Shown: positions 26,587 to 35,435 of the stretch, one piece after another
Numbering within the stretch: position 1 is the stretch's first letter
Layout of the letters: each line of letters begins with the position of its first letter
Source: Salinibacter grassmerensis
GTDB taxonomy: Bacteria > Bacteroidota > Rhodothermia > Rhodothermales > Salinibacteraceae
Direction: 5' to 3'
Assembly: GCF_947077765.1 (NCBI RefSeq)
Contig: NZ_CAMTTF010000002.1
Span: 372,001 to 436,000, forward strand
Length of the DNA stretch: 64,000 bases
Made by a program: the position numbers and the translations under genes
Notes under the pieces: model-generated
The model's database searches: none
What the model saw: the letters and a program-made list of their open reading frames with translations, nothing else
What the model was told of the DNA's origin: nothing

Positions 26587-27079
26587 GGGAAACGCGAATC
26601 GAAATCAAAGAATCAGTCTCTACCCAACGATGTCGTATGGCGCCAGAAGCCTCCGCCGTCTCCCCATCCCAAGCCCGTCGGTGGACCCAGGGGACCACAG
26701 ACCATGCTGGAGGCGAGTGGGCATGGAGCGGGCGGACTTAGGCTGGCATCCAAAAGATTCAAAATCTCCTTTATGACTGGACCAGCAACACGATCAAAAA
26801 ATGTGCCTGGTGAATCAAGCCGGAACTTAACGAAAATGTCGAACCTGAAGGAAGAGAGGCGTACCGCCGTTCTATACCACATTCTTCATCATTGTGTACA
26901 AAAGAAATTGGAGGAAAACACGGGCATTGGCGACGGGAGGTGTGGAGAAAGATCAGCGCCCGAGAGAAGATGGTCTACGAGCGATCCTACGCACACCCCC
27001 GAGTGGGTCCAGGCAGGACTGCACGCACGCAGACGAGAATCCCGAGGCCCCTGCTCAGCCGCGAGGCCGAGGCTGACGA
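26587..27079. other. Intergenic region, no gene recognised
   Basis: About 490 bp between the stop of the APC-EIIA-RCK gene and the start of the kinase gene. Plus-strand open frames are Arg/Pro-rich and not protein-like. The AT-rich stretch near 26750-26920 is lower in GC than the neighbourhood and probably supplies the kinase promoter on the minus strand. No RNA motif or terminator is evident. Confidence 0.4.
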
Positions 27080-29215
27080 CTACTGGACGACGCCTTCCTG
27101 CTCGCCCGCACGGTACAGCTCATAGAGCCGGTCGATGCCGGCCGGATTGCCGATAATGGTCACGCGGTCCCCTTCCTCCAGGCGCGTGGTGCCGGAGGGC
27201 ACGGTAATCTGTCCGTCACGCCGCACAAGAGCCACCAGCACGCCCGCTGGTAGATTCAGGTCGGCCACGGTCCGGCCGATGAACTCGTCCGTGTTGGTCC
27301 CGGAAAGGAGGTTGAGCGTGAGGTAGCGCTCGTGGTGGAGCAGGCTCTCCTTGACCTCCTGCTCGTCGGTTGCCGCGCGCCACTCCACGAGAAATTGCTC
27401 CTCGTCGGTCCGGTTGGCGAGGGTGGCCAGCGTACGAAGGTGCTCGCCCTCGTCGTCCTTCGGGCTGACGAGGAAGAAGAAGGCGTACACCGGCTCGGAG
27501 CGGTCCAGCTCCTCGATCTCGTCCTCCAGGTCGACGCAGATTCCGGACTGGCAGTGTACCATCACCATCTTCGACTCGCTGATCCCGTCGAGGCGACAGT
27601 ACGGCAGGGCGGCCCCGTGAGAGACGGAAACGGCACTGTAAGGGGCTCCTTCCAAAAACCCATGTTCAAGGGTTGCGGTGGAGACGCCAAGCTCCTCAGC
27701 GAGTCGGTTCGACACGTCCTCCACCACGCCCGAGTAGGGGACCGGGTCGTCGAGGTGAATAACGTCCGACTCGGCCACGAGCCGGTCAAACTCGGTGTCG
27801 TGCCCCACGCCCTTCTCTTCGAGAATGGTCTGCAGCTCCCGGTCGAGGCCGTCGTAGCGCTGCTTGCCGAGGCGGGCAAAGAGGTGAAAGATCGCGCCCT
27901 CACGGGGGACGTCGGAGGCATAGTAGAAGTACCAGCCCACGCCGACGAGCACCACCGCGCCCGTGAAGAGGATGGCCAGCGTTCCCATCTCCGAGATGAG
28001 GAAGAAGGGAATGGCGATGCCCGCCACCTGCATCCACGGGTAGAACGGCGACCGGTAGCCCGGCGCATAGGACGGGATTTCGCTCTCCCGCATCACGATG
28101 ACCGCGAAGTTGAGGAGCGCAAAGATCAGGAGCTGGAATGCACTGGCCAGCTTGGCCACGCCCTGTTCAGAGAGCGCGAAGATAATGATGAGCATCAGCC
28201 CCACCGTCACCACGACCGAGCGGGTGGGCGTGTTGAAACGACCGATCCGGGCGAAGCCGTCGGGCAGCAGGCGATCGCGGGCCATGGCCAGTGGGTAGCG
28301 CGAGGCCGACATGATGCCGGCGTTGCCGGTGGAGGCGAACGCCGCGACGGCCGCGACGACGATCAGGATCGGCCCCAGGGTGTACGGGAGCCAGTTGAAG
28401 AAGACCTCACCGGAGGTGTACACGGGCGTCAGGTCGGCCTGAAGGTCCGTGGCCGGCAGGATGGCTACCATAATCGCCACGCCCACCACGTAAATGCCCG
28501 TGGCTGTGAGTAGCGACAGGCCCATGCCCAGGGGAATGTTGCGGTCCGGATTCTTGACCTCTTCGGCCACGCTGGCCACCTTCGTAAGGCCGGCGTACGA
28601 GACGAAGACGATCCCGATGGTGGCGAGAAAGCCGCGCGCCCCGTCCGTAAAGAAGGGCGTGAACTCGCCGGCCGCGCCGCCGACCGCACTCTGCCCGCCC
28701 CAGACCGACAGGACGCCCTGCGCGGCGTAGAACCCAAGCACGGCCACCAGTATTGTCACCAGCACCCGCTGCAGCAGGCTGCTTTCCTTGGCCCCAACCA
28801 CGTTGAGCACCCCGAAGGCCAGCGTGAGCGCCGCCGCCAGGGGCTTGATGGGCACGTCTGCGTAGATCGCAAGGTAGGCGCCCATTCCAATCAGGGCGAA
28901 CGCGCTCTTGAAGACGAGCGCGAGCCAGGTGCCCAGGCCGCCCACCGTGCCCGCGAGGGGGCCGAGGGCCCGGTCGAGAAAGTAGTACGTGCCCCCCGCC
29001 TTGGGCATGGCCGTGGACAGCTCCGCCATGCTGTACATGGATGGCAGGATGAGCAGGCCCGCCACCAGGTACGCGAGGATTACCGAAGGCCCCGTCTCCG
29101 CCGCCGCGATGCCGGGCAGCAGAAAGAACCCGGAGCTAAACATCGCCCCTGTACTGATCGAGTAGACGTCATAGAGAGACAGGGTTTTCTGAAGGTCCGA
29201 GGAGCCCGAAGCCAT
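27080..29215 (-). CDS. APC-superfamily permease fused to PTS EIIA-like and RCK_C domains
   Basis: A 711-residue fusion. Residues 1-435 form a 12-TM APC permease core (STGAMFSSGFFLLPGI, TM1 with the unwound Gly motif; MPKAGGTYYFLDRALGP; EEVKNPDRNIPLG). Residues about 455-628 match the fructose-type PTS EIIA fold: H533 in VSVSHGAALPYCRL aligns with the phosphorylatable His, and HL at 592-593 lies where EIIA has HLxxLA. Residues about 632-702 are an RCK_C (TrkA-C) domain (GRTVADLNLPAGVLVALVRR). The substrate may be amino acids or K+; the K+ island setting and RCK_C favour cation or counter-ion flux (inference). It follows the USP gene by 111 bp and is last in the trkA-trkH-usp direction. Confidence 0.9.
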   Translation of the reverse strand: MASGSSDLQKTLSLYDVYSISTGAMFSSGFFLLPGIAAAETGPSVILAYLVAGLLILPSMYSMAELSTAMPKAGGTYYFLDRALGPLAGTVGGLGTWLALVFKSAFALIGMGAYLAIYADVPIKPLAAALTLAFGVLNVVGAKESSLLQRVLVTILVAVLGFYAAQGVLSVWGGQSAVGGAAGEFTPFFTDGARGFLATIGIVFVSYAGLTKVASVAEEVKNPDRNIPLGMGLSLLTATGIYVVGVAIMVAILPATDLQADLTPVYTSGEVFFNWLPYTLGPILIVVAAVAAFASTGNAGIMSASRYPLAMARDRLLPDGFARIGRFNTPTRSVVVTVGLMLIIIFALSEQGVAKLASAFQLLIFALLNFAVIVMRESEIPSYAPGYRSPFYPWMQVAGIAIPFFLISEMGTLAILFTGAVVLVGVGWYFYYASDVPREGAIFHLFARLGKQRYDGLDRELQTILEEKGVGHDTEFDRLVAESDVIHLDDPVPYSGVVEDVSNRLAEELGVSTATLEHGFLEGAPYSAVSVSHGAALPYCRLDGISESKMVMVHCQSGICVDLEDEIEELDRSEPVYAFFFLVSPKDDEGEHLRTLATLANRTDEEQFLVEWRAATDEQEVKESLLHHERYLTLNLLSGTNTDEFIGRTVADLNLPAGVLVALVRRDGQITVPSGTTRLEEGDRVTIIGNPAGIDRLYELYRAGEQEGVVQ

Positions 29216-29326
29216 ATTTTAGTAGCGGGCAAATCAGGGGAAAATGAATAAGTATAAAGGAGCGAGACGGGGGGCACGGTTCCCCGCCTCCTCAAAACTT
29301 GACGAGTCTCTCCCAAGGGCGCCTGT

Positions 29327-29812
29327 TCACGATCCCGCGATGGAGGCCCCGCCGAAGGCGCCCACAATGCGCTGCGGTTCCCGACGGCCCAGGAGGCGTG
29401 CTCGCCAGGCCTCGTCGCTCTCGACGACGACAAGGTCGGCGGAGCAGCAGTGGCGCGAGATCCAGTTCAGGTCGCGCTCGTCCAGCCAGGGTTGGTCGGC
29501 GAAGAGGGCCCGCCCCAGCACCAGAAGGGCCACCTCGTGGTGCCGGACAAAGTTGACCACCGCGAGGCGTGCGTCGTGGCTGACGACCCGCCCGTACTCG
29601 AACGGCCCGTCGACCGACGCCCCAAAGCGATCCATCCGGGTCTCGAAGTCTACGTCGTCCGGCGATTGCACCTCGGCGGTGGAGTCGAGCGGCAACTGGT
29701 CGAGCACCGCATCGAAGCACACCGGGACCTCGCCGCCGAGGCTGCTGCCCACGAACCACGCCGTGGCTGCCGGTAGCACCAGCACCCCGGCCACGGGAGG
29801 AACTGCACGCAT
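29327..29812 (-). CDS. Universal-stress-protein-like protein
   Basis: A 161-residue protein whose central part (VVSHDARLAVVNFVRHHEVALLVLG) reads like the C-terminal half of a USP domain, with a closing CSADLVVVE strand, but the ATP-binding G-2x-G-9x-G motif is not intact. The N-terminus (MRAVPPVAGVLVLPAATAWF) is hydrophobic and might be a membrane anchor or a poor first strand. It starts 40 bp after the trkH stop, and is thus probably co-transcribed with trkA and trkH. Confidence 0.6.
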   Translation of the reverse strand: MRAVPPVAGVLVLPAATAWFVGSSLGGEVPVCFDAVLDQLPLDSTAEVQSPDDVDFETRMDRFGASVDGPFEYGRVVSHDARLAVVNFVRHHEVALLVLGRALFADQPWLDERDLNWISRHCCSADLVVVESDEAWRARLLGRREPQRIVGAFGGASIAGS

Positions 29813-29851
29813 CGGTTTGGGCAGCAGCAGCGGCCGTGTGCCGGTCCCGGG

Positions 29852-31351
29852 CTATCCGCGCCAGTAACTGGGACTCAGGACCACCAGGAACGTCATCACC
29901 TCCAGCCGGCCCGCCACCATGAGGAGGCACATGAAGAGCTTTGTCGGAACCGGCAGGGCCTCGAACCCGCCCATGGGCCCGACGGCGCCGAAGCCCGGGC
30001 CGATGTTGCCCAGCACCACCAGCGTGCCGGAAAAGGCCTCGTTCAGGGCAAGGTCGATCCCCACCCGGTGGGCATCCACGGCAATAAAGCCGGTGCCGCC
30101 GACCACCAGGAGGAGATACGTTAGGATCACGATGAGAATGCCCCGCACCACCGGCTCCTTCACCGCGCGGCGCCCCAGCCACATCGGGCGGACGGACGAC
30201 GGATGAATCATCTGGAAGAGTTCGCGGCCGATCACCTTGAAGCCGACGGTCCACCGCATGAGCTTGAGGCCGCCGGACGTGCTGCCGACACACCCGCTGG
30301 CAAACATGAGGAGGAGCAGGACCACGAGAATCTCCTCGCTCCATACCGCAAAGTCAGTGCTTGCGTAGCCCGTGGTGGTAAGCAGGGTTGCCGTCTGGAA
30401 GGTGCCGTGCCGGAGCGTTTCTTCGAGGCCCCCGAACTGTCCGTTGCTCCACAGCATGGTGCTCACCAGGAGGCTTCCGACGGCAAAGACCGAGAGGTAG
30501 ACCCGAAACTCCGCGTCGCGGGCGGGGGCCGTCGGGTCGGATATGATCGCCTGCCAGAGCAGCGTAAAATTCATCGCCGCCACGAACATGAACGGGATGA
30601 TGATCCACTGCACCGTGGGGGCGAAGGCCTCGACGCTCCGGGCCTGCGGCGAGAAGCCGCCGGAGGGAATCGTGGTAAAGACGTGTGCGAGGGCCTGGTA
30701 CGGCGTCATGCGGGGGGCGAGCCCGGCGTAGTGCACGGCGAGGAGCAGCGCCAGGAGCACCACCGAACACCCAATGTACAGCAGCCACAGGCGCCGGGCC
30801 GTCTCGGCGATGTGTGGGGTCAGCCGCTCTAGGCGCGGGCCGGGCACCTCCGCGTCAAGAAACTGGGCGCCCCCGGCCGACAGGCGTGGCAGAACGGCGA
30901 CCGCCAGCGCGAGAATGCCCATGCCGGCAATCCACTGCGTGAGCTGGCGCCACATCATGAGCGCCGCCCCGTGCTTCGCGATCGAGATGTCGAGCAGGAC
31001 CGTCGACCCGGTCGCCGAAAAGCCGCTGAAGCTCTCGAAGACGGCGTTGATGGGCGTGGCGAAGCTGCCCGTGCCGCTGAGGAGGTAGGGAATGCTCCCG
31101 AGGAGCGAGACCAGAATCCAGGTGAGGGTCACGAGCAGGAAGCCGTCCTGGACCGTGAGCTCGCTGTCGCCCCCAATCCATTCCGCGAGGGCGCCCGTTC
31201 CGAACGAGACCCCGAGCGGCACTAGGAAGGGCACCACGGTGGTGTCGTGGTACAGAGCCACGGCGACCGGCACCAGAAAAACAGCCGAGAACCATTTGAG
31301 GACCGGCCCCAACACACTGCTAACCCGACGGAGTCGACGACCTACAATCAT
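29852..31351 (-). CDS. trkH: Trk-type K+ uptake translocation subunit TrkH (copy 1)
   Basis: Membrane subunit of a Trk K+ uptake system, 499 residues. The four pore loops with selectivity-filter glycines are visible: FSATGST (about 112-118), TTIPSGGFSP, TTTGYASTDF and NIGPGFGAVGP. This pattern is TrkH-type rather than KtrB-type. Its start overlaps the stop of trkA in an ATGA, a sign of translational coupling of the pore with its NAD(H)/nucleotide-sensing partner. Confidence 0.95.
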   Translation of the reverse strand: MIVGRRLRRVSSVLGPVLKWFSAVFLVPVAVALYHDTTVVPFLVPLGVSFGTGALAEWIGGDSELTVQDGFLLVTLTWILVSLLGSIPYLLSGTGSFATPINAVFESFSGFSATGSTVLLDISIAKHGAALMMWRQLTQWIAGMGILALAVAVLPRLSAGGAQFLDAEVPGPRLERLTPHIAETARRLWLLYIGCSVVLLALLLAVHYAGLAPRMTPYQALAHVFTTIPSGGFSPQARSVEAFAPTVQWIIIPFMFVAAMNFTLLWQAIISDPTAPARDAEFRVYLSVFAVGSLLVSTMLWSNGQFGGLEETLRHGTFQTATLLTTTGYASTDFAVWSEEILVVLLLLMFASGCVGSTSGGLKLMRWTVGFKVIGRELFQMIHPSSVRPMWLGRRAVKEPVVRGILIVILTYLLLVVGGTGFIAVDAHRVGIDLALNEAFSGTLVVLGNIGPGFGAVGPMGGFEALPVPTKLFMCLLMVAGRLEVMTFLVVLSPSYWRG

Positions 31352-32688
31352 AATGCCTCCAACACTTCAGCCGAAACGTCGGTCTCGACGAACATCACGA
31401 GGTGATCCCGGGACTTCAGAACGGTCTGGCCCCGCGGGATGAGGACCTCCCCGTCCCGGATGACCGCCCCCAACACGAAGTTGTGGGGCACCGTCTCAAC
31501 CGCCTCCTCAATCGGGTGCCCCACGAGAGGGCTCTCCGCCGTGAGCTCCACCTCGACGACCTCTCCGCGATCGCGCTCGACGAACGTGATCTTCTCGATG
31601 CCGCGCACGCGAGTGTGCCGCAGGATTTCCTCGATGACTTCCCGGCGCGGGTTGACCGTGGTGTCGATGCCGCTGCTCGTGAAGACCGACTCATACACGT
31701 CGCGATGGACCACGGACAGCACCCGACCGGCCCCGAGGTCGCGGCTCAGGGTCGATGTGAGGAGGTTTCGCTCGTCGGGCGTGAGGGCCGAGACCACGAG
31801 GTCGGTGTCCGCCACCCCTTGCCGGCGCAAAAACTTCGGGTCTGTCGCGTCGTCCTGGAGGACGAGTGTGTCCGGCAGCTCCTGAGCCAAGGCGTGAGCC
31901 CGGTCGGGGTCTTTCTCGACGAGGCGCGGCTGAAGGCCGCGCTGTTCAAGCATCCGGGCCGTCTGGTACCCGATCTCGCCCCCGCCCAGAATCATGATCC
32001 GGCGTGCCGACTGCACGCTGGTCTTTGGGGTTAGGGTGCCTGCGAACTCCTCAACTTGGCGCGGCCGCCCAATTACCAGCAGGCGAATGCCGGGCCGGAG
32101 GCAGGTGGTCCCCCGTACAATCTCCATGTGCTCGTCGTCGAACACCGCCACGAAGTTGACCCCATCGGTGAGGCGAAGGTCCTCTACGGTTTTCCCGGCG
32201 ATCGGGCTCGCCTCCGGCACAGTGAATTCGGCCATGACGACCCGGCCCTGCCCGAAATGCTCGACGTTGCGGGCCGTAGGGAGCCCCACGACCTCGACAA
32301 TGTTGCGGGCCGTGAGGTGGTCGGCCCCCACCATGAAATCGACGTTGAAGGCCTCTCGAAGCTGCGACCAGGTGGCAAGGTACTCTGTTTCGGCCACACG
32401 GGCGATGGTGAAGGCGCCCCTGTTCATCGCGCGGGCCGTGCTGCAGATCAGGATGTTGCTCCGGTCGTCGCTCGTGCTCCCAATCACCAGATCGGCGTCC
32501 TGTACCTCCGCGGATTCGAGCACATCTACCCGAGCCCCATTGCCCTCGTACGTAAGTACATCGGTTTCAGACCGGATTTTCTCGAGGCGGTCGGCGTTCT
32601 TGTCGACCGCGATCACCTCGTGCTCTCCGGCCAGCGCGTGGGCCACGCTGCTACCAACCTGTCCGACGCCGATGACGACGACCTTCAT
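31348..32688 (-). CDS. trkA: Trk system regulatory NAD-binding protein TrkA (copy 1)
   Basis: Cytoplasmic gating subunit with two RCK units, 446 residues. The first Rossmann motif is GVGQVG near the N-terminus (VVVIGVGQVGSSVAHAL) and the second is GGGEIG in the middle; each is followed by a TrkA-C subdomain (for example AVFDDEHMEIVRGTTCL and VIRDGEVLIPRGQTVL). The start at 32688 is right before the Rossmann strand; the 43 codons upstream lack any family match. It is first in an operon with trkH and divergent from ktrB. Confidence 0.95.
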   Translation of the reverse strand: MKVVVIGVGQVGSSVAHALAGEHEVIAVDKNADRLEKIRSETDVLTYEGNGARVDVLESAEVQDADLVIGSTSDDRSNILICSTARAMNRGAFTIARVAETEYLATWSQLREAFNVDFMVGADHLTARNIVEVVGLPTARNVEHFGQGRVVMAEFTVPEASPIAGKTVEDLRLTDGVNFVAVFDDEHMEIVRGTTCLRPGIRLLVIGRPRQVEEFAGTLTPKTSVQSARRIMILGGGEIGYQTARMLEQRGLQPRLVEKDPDRAHALAQELPDTLVLQDDATDPKFLRRQGVADTDLVVSALTPDERNLLTSTLSRDLGAGRVLSVVHRDVYESVFTSSGIDTTVNPRREVIEEILRHTRVRGIEKITFVERDRGEVVEVELTAESPLVGHPIEEAVETVPHNFVLGAVIRDGEVLIPRGQTVLKSRDHLVMFVETDVSAEVLEAL

Positions 32689-32917
32689 GAGATGAGGGAA
32701 GGTCCTTCTTGAGAGTTTATTTGAGACCGGGACGTCACGCGGAAGAAGGGTCTGGGACGGCGGAGGTCCATGGTTTGTTTTTGGCGATTTATTTTTGGCC
32801 AGCTGAGGGCGCCCCAAATGTGACTACTAAGCAGAGCAATCGCAACAGTACGGTCGTCCTGCCCGTGGAGGCTCGCAGGCACCGTCCCCCACGAGAGAAT
32901 GGGGTTATGGCGAAGGG

Positions 32918-34465
32918 ATGACCAAAGACCGCCCGGACGCACATTGGATTTCCGTTGGCGCGTTCCCGAACTCTCACAGTCAGGGCGTGTTGTTCGGTCT
33001 CGAAGTACAGACCAAATCGTCAAGGTCGGTTCCACCTGTGAACACATCATACCAACAACAGCCTCCGTCCGGTCGCAGGGGCGTCCTGTGGCGGCTCTGG
33101 TCGTGGTGGCGGTCGCTGAGTCCGCCCCAGCTGTTCGTGGGGGCCTTCCTCACGCTGATTGTGGCGGGCACGGTCGGGTTCATGACCCTGCCGGGCCTCT
33201 ACACCGGGCCGCCACTGAACTGGGTCGACGCTCTTTTCACCGCCACGAGCGCGGTCTGTGTGACCGGGCTCATCGTGGTCGACACCGCCGAGTATTTTAC
33301 CACATGGGGCCAGGCCTACATCCTGCTGCTCATTCAACTTGGCGGGTTGGGCATTATCTCGTTCACGTCCGTCATCCTGGCCGCTCTCGGGCAGCGCCTG
33401 TCTCTGCGGCAGGAACAAATGGCCGTAAGCGGGGCGAATCTCGTGGACGACATCGATTACCGGGAGCTCACGTGGGCGATCCTCCGGTTCACGTTCGTGG
33501 CCGAGCTGGCCGGGGGCGTTCTCCTCTACGCGTCCTGGGTGCCCCGATTTGGGTGGGGCGGGGCCGTGTGGCACTCCGTCTTCCACACGGTGAGTGCGTT
33601 CTGCAACGCCGGGTTTTCGACGTTCACGACCTCGCTGGAGGCCTTCCAGGGCAATCTGCCGCTCCTGACGGCCGTGATGGGGCTCGTCGTGGTGGGCGGG
33701 CTCGGTTTTCTGACCCTGGAGGAGCTGAACGTGTGGCGGCGGACGCGCCGAGCCGAAGGCCGTTTCCGCCTGTCCGTGCACTCCCAGATCGTGCTGGGCA
33801 CCACGGCGTTTCTGATTGTGGCCGGCTGGGTGGCCTTTACGGCGTTCGAGTGGCACAACACGCTGGCGGGGATGTCCATCGGGGAGCGCCTCGTCAATGG
33901 CCTCTTCGCCAGCATTACCCCGCGCACCGCGGGGTTCAACACCATCGACTACGCGCAGGTGGAAACGGAGACGAATTTTCTCACGATCGTCTTTATGATG
34001 GTCGGCGGCTCGCCCGGCTCCACGGCGGGGGGCATCAAGACGACCACGTTTGCGCTGCTCGGCCTCCTGGCCTGGTCGCGCCTGCAGGGCAGCCCCACCA
34101 CGAGCGTCTCCGGCCGCACCATTCCGGAGGCAACCCTTCAGAAGGCCATGAGCCTCTTCGTCGTGGCCTTCGGCATCGTGACGGTCGGCATCTTCGTCTT
34201 CAGCGTGACCGAGTTCGGGAACGGCGTGGCGGCCTCGGCCGCCCCCTTCCTCAGCTACATGTTTGAAGCGTTCAGTGCCTTTAACACAGTGGGGCTCTCG
34301 ATGGGCGCCACGGGCGACTTGACCACGCCCGGGCGCCTCTGCACCATTGTTCTGATGTTCATCGGCCGCGTGGGTACACTCACGTTTGTGGCGGCGATGG
34401 CCCGCGAGCCGACACGCATTAAGGGCGGCTTCCGGTACGCCTACGAAGACGTGTCGATCGGGTAG
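32918..34465 (+). CDS. ktrB: KtrB/TrkH-family K+ translocator (copy 2)
   Basis: K+ channel-like transporter, 515 residues from ATG 32918. The TM part starts near residue 60, so translation from GTG at 33038 (VNTSYQQQ) would give a more normal length and is a serious alternative. Filters: TSAVCVTGL, FHTVSAFCNAGFS, SITPRTAGFNT and FSAFNTVGLSMG, the KtrB-type set. It is paired with the following single-RCK ktrA gene (38 bp apart), the arrangement of Na+-dependent Ktr systems. Confidence 0.93.
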   Translation: MTKDRPDAHWISVGAFPNSHSQGVLFGLEVQTKSSRSVPPVNTSYQQQPPSGRRGVLWRLWSWWRSLSPPQLFVGAFLTLIVAGTVGFMTLPGLYTGPPLNWVDALFTATSAVCVTGLIVVDTAEYFTTWGQAYILLLIQLGGLGIISFTSVILAALGQRLSLRQEQMAVSGANLVDDIDYRELTWAILRFTFVAELAGGVLLYASWVPRFGWGGAVWHSVFHTVSAFCNAGFSTFTTSLEAFQGNLPLLTAVMGLVVVGGLGFLTLEELNVWRRTRRAEGRFRLSVHSQIVLGTTAFLIVAGWVAFTAFEWHNTLAGMSIGERLVNGLFASITPRTAGFNTIDYAQVETETNFLTIVFMMVGGSPGSTAGGIKTTTFALLGLLAWSRLQGSPTTSVSGRTIPEATLQKAMSLFVVAFGIVTVGIFVFSVTEFGNGVAASAAPFLSYMFEAFSAFNTVGLSMGATGDLTTPGRLCTIVLMFIGRVGTLTFVAAMAREPTRIKGGFRYAYEDVSIG

Positions 34466-34503
34466 CTCCCCCTTCTACATATACATCCAATCCCAACACT
34501 CTT

Positions 34504-35184
34504 ATGCATCGATTTGTCATTGTAGGACTCGGCAACTTCGGGTCCAGCGTCGCGGAGGCGCTCTACAGTCACGGGCACGACGTTATTGCCGTGGACGTCG
34601 ACGAGCAGGCCGTGGACGACATTGCCCCCCATTGCTCCCGGGCGGCGGTGGGCGACGGGCGAGAGGCCGCCATGCTGGAGGAGATTGGGGCGGAGGACGC
34701 GGACGCCGCGGTCGTGAGCACCGGCGACGACATTACCGCGAGTATCCTGGCCACGATGGCGTTGCAGGATCTGGGCGTCGAGACCGTTTATGTGAAGGTC
34801 ATTTCGGACAACCACGCCCGCATTATGCGGCAGCTCGGCGCAACCGAGGCGGTCTTTCCCGAGCGTGACTCGGGCTTCAACCTGGCCAGTCGCATTTCGG
34901 AGAAGGGGGTCGTCAACTACGTGCGGATGGGGCGCAACCTGAGCATCCAAGAGTTGGTAGTGCCGGAGGAGTGGCGGGGCCACACGCTCCGCGAACTCAA
35001 TGTGCGGGCCGAGTACGACGTATCGGTCGTGGGCCTCCACGAGACGACGATTGACGATATGGTCGTCCCCCCCGATCCCGACGATACGCTTCAGCACACC
35101 GACACCCTCATTCTAGCGGGGACGGATGAGGCCATTGAGAAGGTCGCCGAACTGGCCAGTGCAACGGCGGAGGAGGCGGAATAG
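34504..35184 (+). CDS. ktrA: Ktr/Trk system RCK protein KtrA
   Basis: A 226-residue single-RCK gating protein. The Rossmann motif GLGNFG lies at residues 8-13 and the acidic strand end DVD follows; RCK_C occupies about 140-220 (VPEEWRGHTLREL, then DTLILAGTDEAIEKV). KtrA octamers gate KtrB in response to ATP/ADP and, in some lineages, c-di-AMP through RCK_C. It is directly behind ktrB, so the two form a complete Ktr system. Confidence 0.94.
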   Translation: MHRFVIVGLGNFGSSVAEALYSHGHDVIAVDVDEQAVDDIAPHCSRAAVGDGREAAMLEEIGAEDADAAVVSTGDDITASILATMALQDLGVETVYVKVISDNHARIMRQLGATEAVFPERDSGFNLASRISEKGVVNYVRMGRNLSIQELVVPEEWRGHTLRELNVRAEYDVSVVGLHETTIDDMVVPPDPDDTLQHTDTLILAGTDEAIEKVAELASATAEEAE

Positions 35185-35435
35185 TCTGGGGGCGCTTGCA
35201 TACAACAACGGGCACGGCATCCGGAATAGAGACACGCTCCAATCGTCGTCGGGCTTCGAATCGACCGGGCTGCATCACGAGCCGGGCCGATCAAGGGGCG
35301 TAGAGGCGTCTGGGGCGTCACGGTCTCACGTCCCCGCCGGAGCCGGCTGGCCGTCCCGCCTACGCGGCGCCCCTCATCTTTTCCCCCGCTGGTTCGCAGG
35401 CGCACCGTGGGGCCCAACGTTATTTCGACGAACAC

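Noticed and set aside
26569-27156. Plus-strand 195-codon frame
   Set aside because: Composition is Arg/Gly/Pro-rich, it overlaps the end of the APC fusion gene antisense, and no domain is visible.
32790-32797. TATTTTTG matching the -7 element of Bacteroidota promoters upstream of ktrB
   Set aside because: No TTG lies 19-21 bp upstream, so the two-part promoter is not supported.
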